The position numbers and the translations under genes are program-made. A DNA stretch of 6,060 nucleotides from an uncultured Erysipelotrichaceae bacterium (GTDB taxonomy: Bacteria; Bacillota_I; Bacilli_A; Erysipelotrichales; Erysipelotrichaceae): assembly GCA_947175465.1 (NCBI GenBank), contig CAMWMY010000083.1, positions 1-6,060 on the forward strand, read 5' to 3'. The notes under the pieces are model-generated. The model saw nothing but the letters and a program-made list of their open reading frames with translations. It did not search any database and was not told the origin of the DNA. How positions within the stretch are numbered: the stretch's first letter is position 1; every line of letters starts with the position of its first letter. Of the stretch, positions 4,376 through 6,060 are shown one piece after another.

Positions 4376-6060
4376 AGTCTTAAAAGAAAGATATGTTCTT
4401 AAAAGATGTATTGCTAAAGGAGGAATGGGAGAAGTCTGGTTAGGGTTTGATCTTAAAAAGAAAGTCTATTGGGCAATTAAAATTATGAAATATACTAGTG
4501 AAGATAGTGATGTACATAAAGAACAAATTTTAAGAGAAATAGAAATTTTAAAATACACAAACCATCCAGGAATTCCTAAATTTCAAGATTGTATTTTAAA
4601 TGATCCTTATTATTATATTGTCATGGAATATATACAGGGAGTTACACTTTATCATAAAGTGGAAGAAGAGGGAAAACAAAAAGAAGATCAAGTAATAAAA
4701 TGGGGATTGAGAGTTTGCGATATTTTACTTTATTTACACTCCATGAAGCCTTATCCTATTATTTATCGCGATCTAAAACCTTATAATATTCTTGTTGATG
4801 AGCAAGATAATATTAAAATTGTAGATTTTGGTATTTCATGTTATCAGACTGCGAGCCTCTCTTTTTATGGACCTTATTTAGGTACACCAGGCTATGCTTC
4901 TCCTGAGCAAAGAAGAGCAGGGATCTTAGATATACGAAGCGATATTTATAATTTTGGGGCGACACTTGCTTTTTTACTTACTGGAAAAACATATGATGGA
5001 TCTTTTTCTAATGAAGAGTTAGAAAAGCTTTCAAAACCTTGTTACGAATGTTTAAAGCGCTGTCTTATGCCAAGAGCATCAAGGCGATATCAAACGATAC
5101 ATGAAGTACAAAAAGCTCTATATCATATTTTATACTATCATAGAAGGAAAAAGCTTTATGTTAAAAGAGTACTTATTTTCTTAGCAGTTATGTTTCTTTT
5201 CATTGTTTCATCTTTCTTTTGTATAAAAGCTTATGATAGATGGAAGTATCTACAACAATTTAAAGTAGCAATGCAGCAAGAGGATTATTTATCTGCAATT
5301 CATTATCAAAGTTGGAATGTAGAGCCTTATTTGCTGTATTATTTTCAATGCTTGCAATCTGTTTTCGATGTTAAAGAAGCGATAGCTTATGCTATTTTTG
5401 AAATAGAAAGATTGAATCTTCATCATATTGATAATCCTGCTTATTTATATTATCAGATTGCCCAAGACTGTCTTATGATGAATACGATAGCATATTATGA
5501 AAAAGCATATATTTATTTGAATAAAATTATTTCTACTGATTATTCGGTGAAAAAAGAAATAGAAACCTATATACATATAACTTCTTTATTGAAGAAAAGT
5601 TCTTTTTTAAGTGAAGATGAGTGGCTAGAGCTAGAGAAAAGTTTAGATATTCTATATCAAATAGCCCAAAAAGAGCAAAATAATTATAAAAAAATAGCTC
5701 ATTGTAGAGTACTTATTGAACTTTATATGGGAAAAGGAGAGAAGTTTAACGATATTGGTTATAAGCGTGTATTAGAAATGATTTCAATTATTTCTTCTTT
5801 AGTAGATCAAGAAGAAATAATTCGTTATAAATTTTCCAATATCGATCTTATTTACTATGAGATGCTTGCTTATTACTTTTTAGGAGTCTATGAACAAAAA
5901 CAGCAAGAAGATGGATTAGCACTTCAATATTATCACCAAATGCATCTTTTGTTTGATACATATCAAAAAGAAGATACTAGGAATGAAAATTTATTGATAA
6001 AAATGGCTTTGAGTTATCTTTATCAATTTGAAATTGATAAAGATAAAACCTCTTTACAAT
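4368..6060 (+). CDS. Membrane-anchored Ser/Thr protein kinase (Hanks type), 3' end beyond the window
   Basis: The frame stays open from here to the window edge, giving 564 residues and no stop. Residues about 9-252 are a complete eukaryotic-type kinase domain: glycine loop KGGMGEV (17-23), ATP-binding Lys38 in AIK, helix C Glu57, catalytic loop YRDLKPYN (133-140) with Asp135 and Asn140, DFG (153-155), GTPGYASPE (172-180), and the late arginines of RRYQ (239-242). All catalytic residues are present. Tyr replaces the His of HRD, and Ala replaces the first glycine of the loop. A basic stretch (259-267) precedes one membrane helix (about 268-287). The remaining 275 or more residues are aromatic-rich and helical with a TPR-like look, predicted outside the cell; no PASTA repeats are visible. 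The start lacks its own ribosome binding site and overlaps the FHA gene stop, so translation is probably coupled. ATG at 4365 is an equal alternative. Missing from gene calls requiring a stop. Confidence 0.9.
   Translation, partial: MNKVLKERYVLKRCIAKGGMGEVWLGFDLKKKVYWAIKIMKYTSEDSDVHKEQILREIEILKYTNHPGIPKFQDCILNDPYYYIVMEYIQGVTLYHKVEEEGKQKEDQVIKWGLRVCDILLYLHSMKPYPIIYRDLKPYNILVDEQDNIKIVDFGISCYQTASLSFYGPYLGTPGYASPEQRRAGILDIRSDIYNFGATLAFLLTGKTYDGSFSNEELEKLSKPCYECLKRCLMPRASRRYQTIHEVQKALYHILYYHRRKKLYVKRVLIFLAVMFLFIVSSFFCIKAYDRWKYLQQFKVAMQQEDYLSAIHYQSWNVEPYLLYYFQCLQSVFDVKEAIAYAIFEIERLNLHHIDNPAYLYYQIAQDCLMMNTIAYYEKAYIYLNKIISTDYSVKKEIETYIHITSLLKKSSFLSEDEWLELEKSLDILYQIAQKEQNNYKKIAHCRVLIELYMGKGEKFNDIGYKRVLEMISIISSLVDQEEIIRYKFSNIDLIYYEMLAYYFLGVYEQKQQEDGLALQYYHQMHLLFDTYQKEDTRNENLLIKMALSYLYQFEIDKDKTSLQ

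Overview
The window is AT-rich, with short intergenic gaps, strong Shine-Dalgarno sites, U-tailed hairpin terminators and a consensus sigma-A-type promoter. Together with the protein families this points to a low-GC Gram-positive (Firmicutes/Bacillota) chromosome. The style of the proteins suggests an Erysipelotrichia- or Clostridia-like anaerobe, but the genus cannot be fixed from the sequence alone. I see no insertion sequence, phage, CRISPR array, tRNA or rRNA.

Left module (about 84-2700, + strand): a lysine uptake operon. A TTGACA-17-TATATT promoter drives a leader that folds as a five-helix lysine riboswitch (L box). It ends in mutually exclusive antiterminator and terminator hairpins. 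Next come a fused solute-binding/permease protein of the polar amino acid ABC family and its ATPase, 12 bases apart. An intrinsic terminator whose stem contains the ATPase stop codon closes the unit. Lysine as substrate is inferred from the riboswitch plus the transporter family.

Middle (2735-3366, - strand): one small, very hydrophobic protein with about six membrane segments, on its own promoter and convergent with the transporter operon. I do not recognise its family with confidence.

Right module (3461 to the window edge, + strand): a phosphosignalling pair. The first gene has an N-terminal region resembling DUF6382 and a C-terminal FHA (phosphothreonine-binding) domain. Its last bases overlap the start of a Hanks-type Ser/Thr kinase, which has one membrane helix and a long helical outer region. 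The kinase has no stop within the window and is cut off at position 6060. The overlap suggests translational coupling and that kinase and FHA reader work together, while the regulated machinery presumably lies beyond the window.

Nothing here is clearly a wholly undescribed system. The points most worth a second look are the FHA-kinase pair with its unusual outer domain, identical heptamers in riboswitch loops L2 and L3, and a lipobox on a substrate-binding domain already anchored by fusion to its permease.
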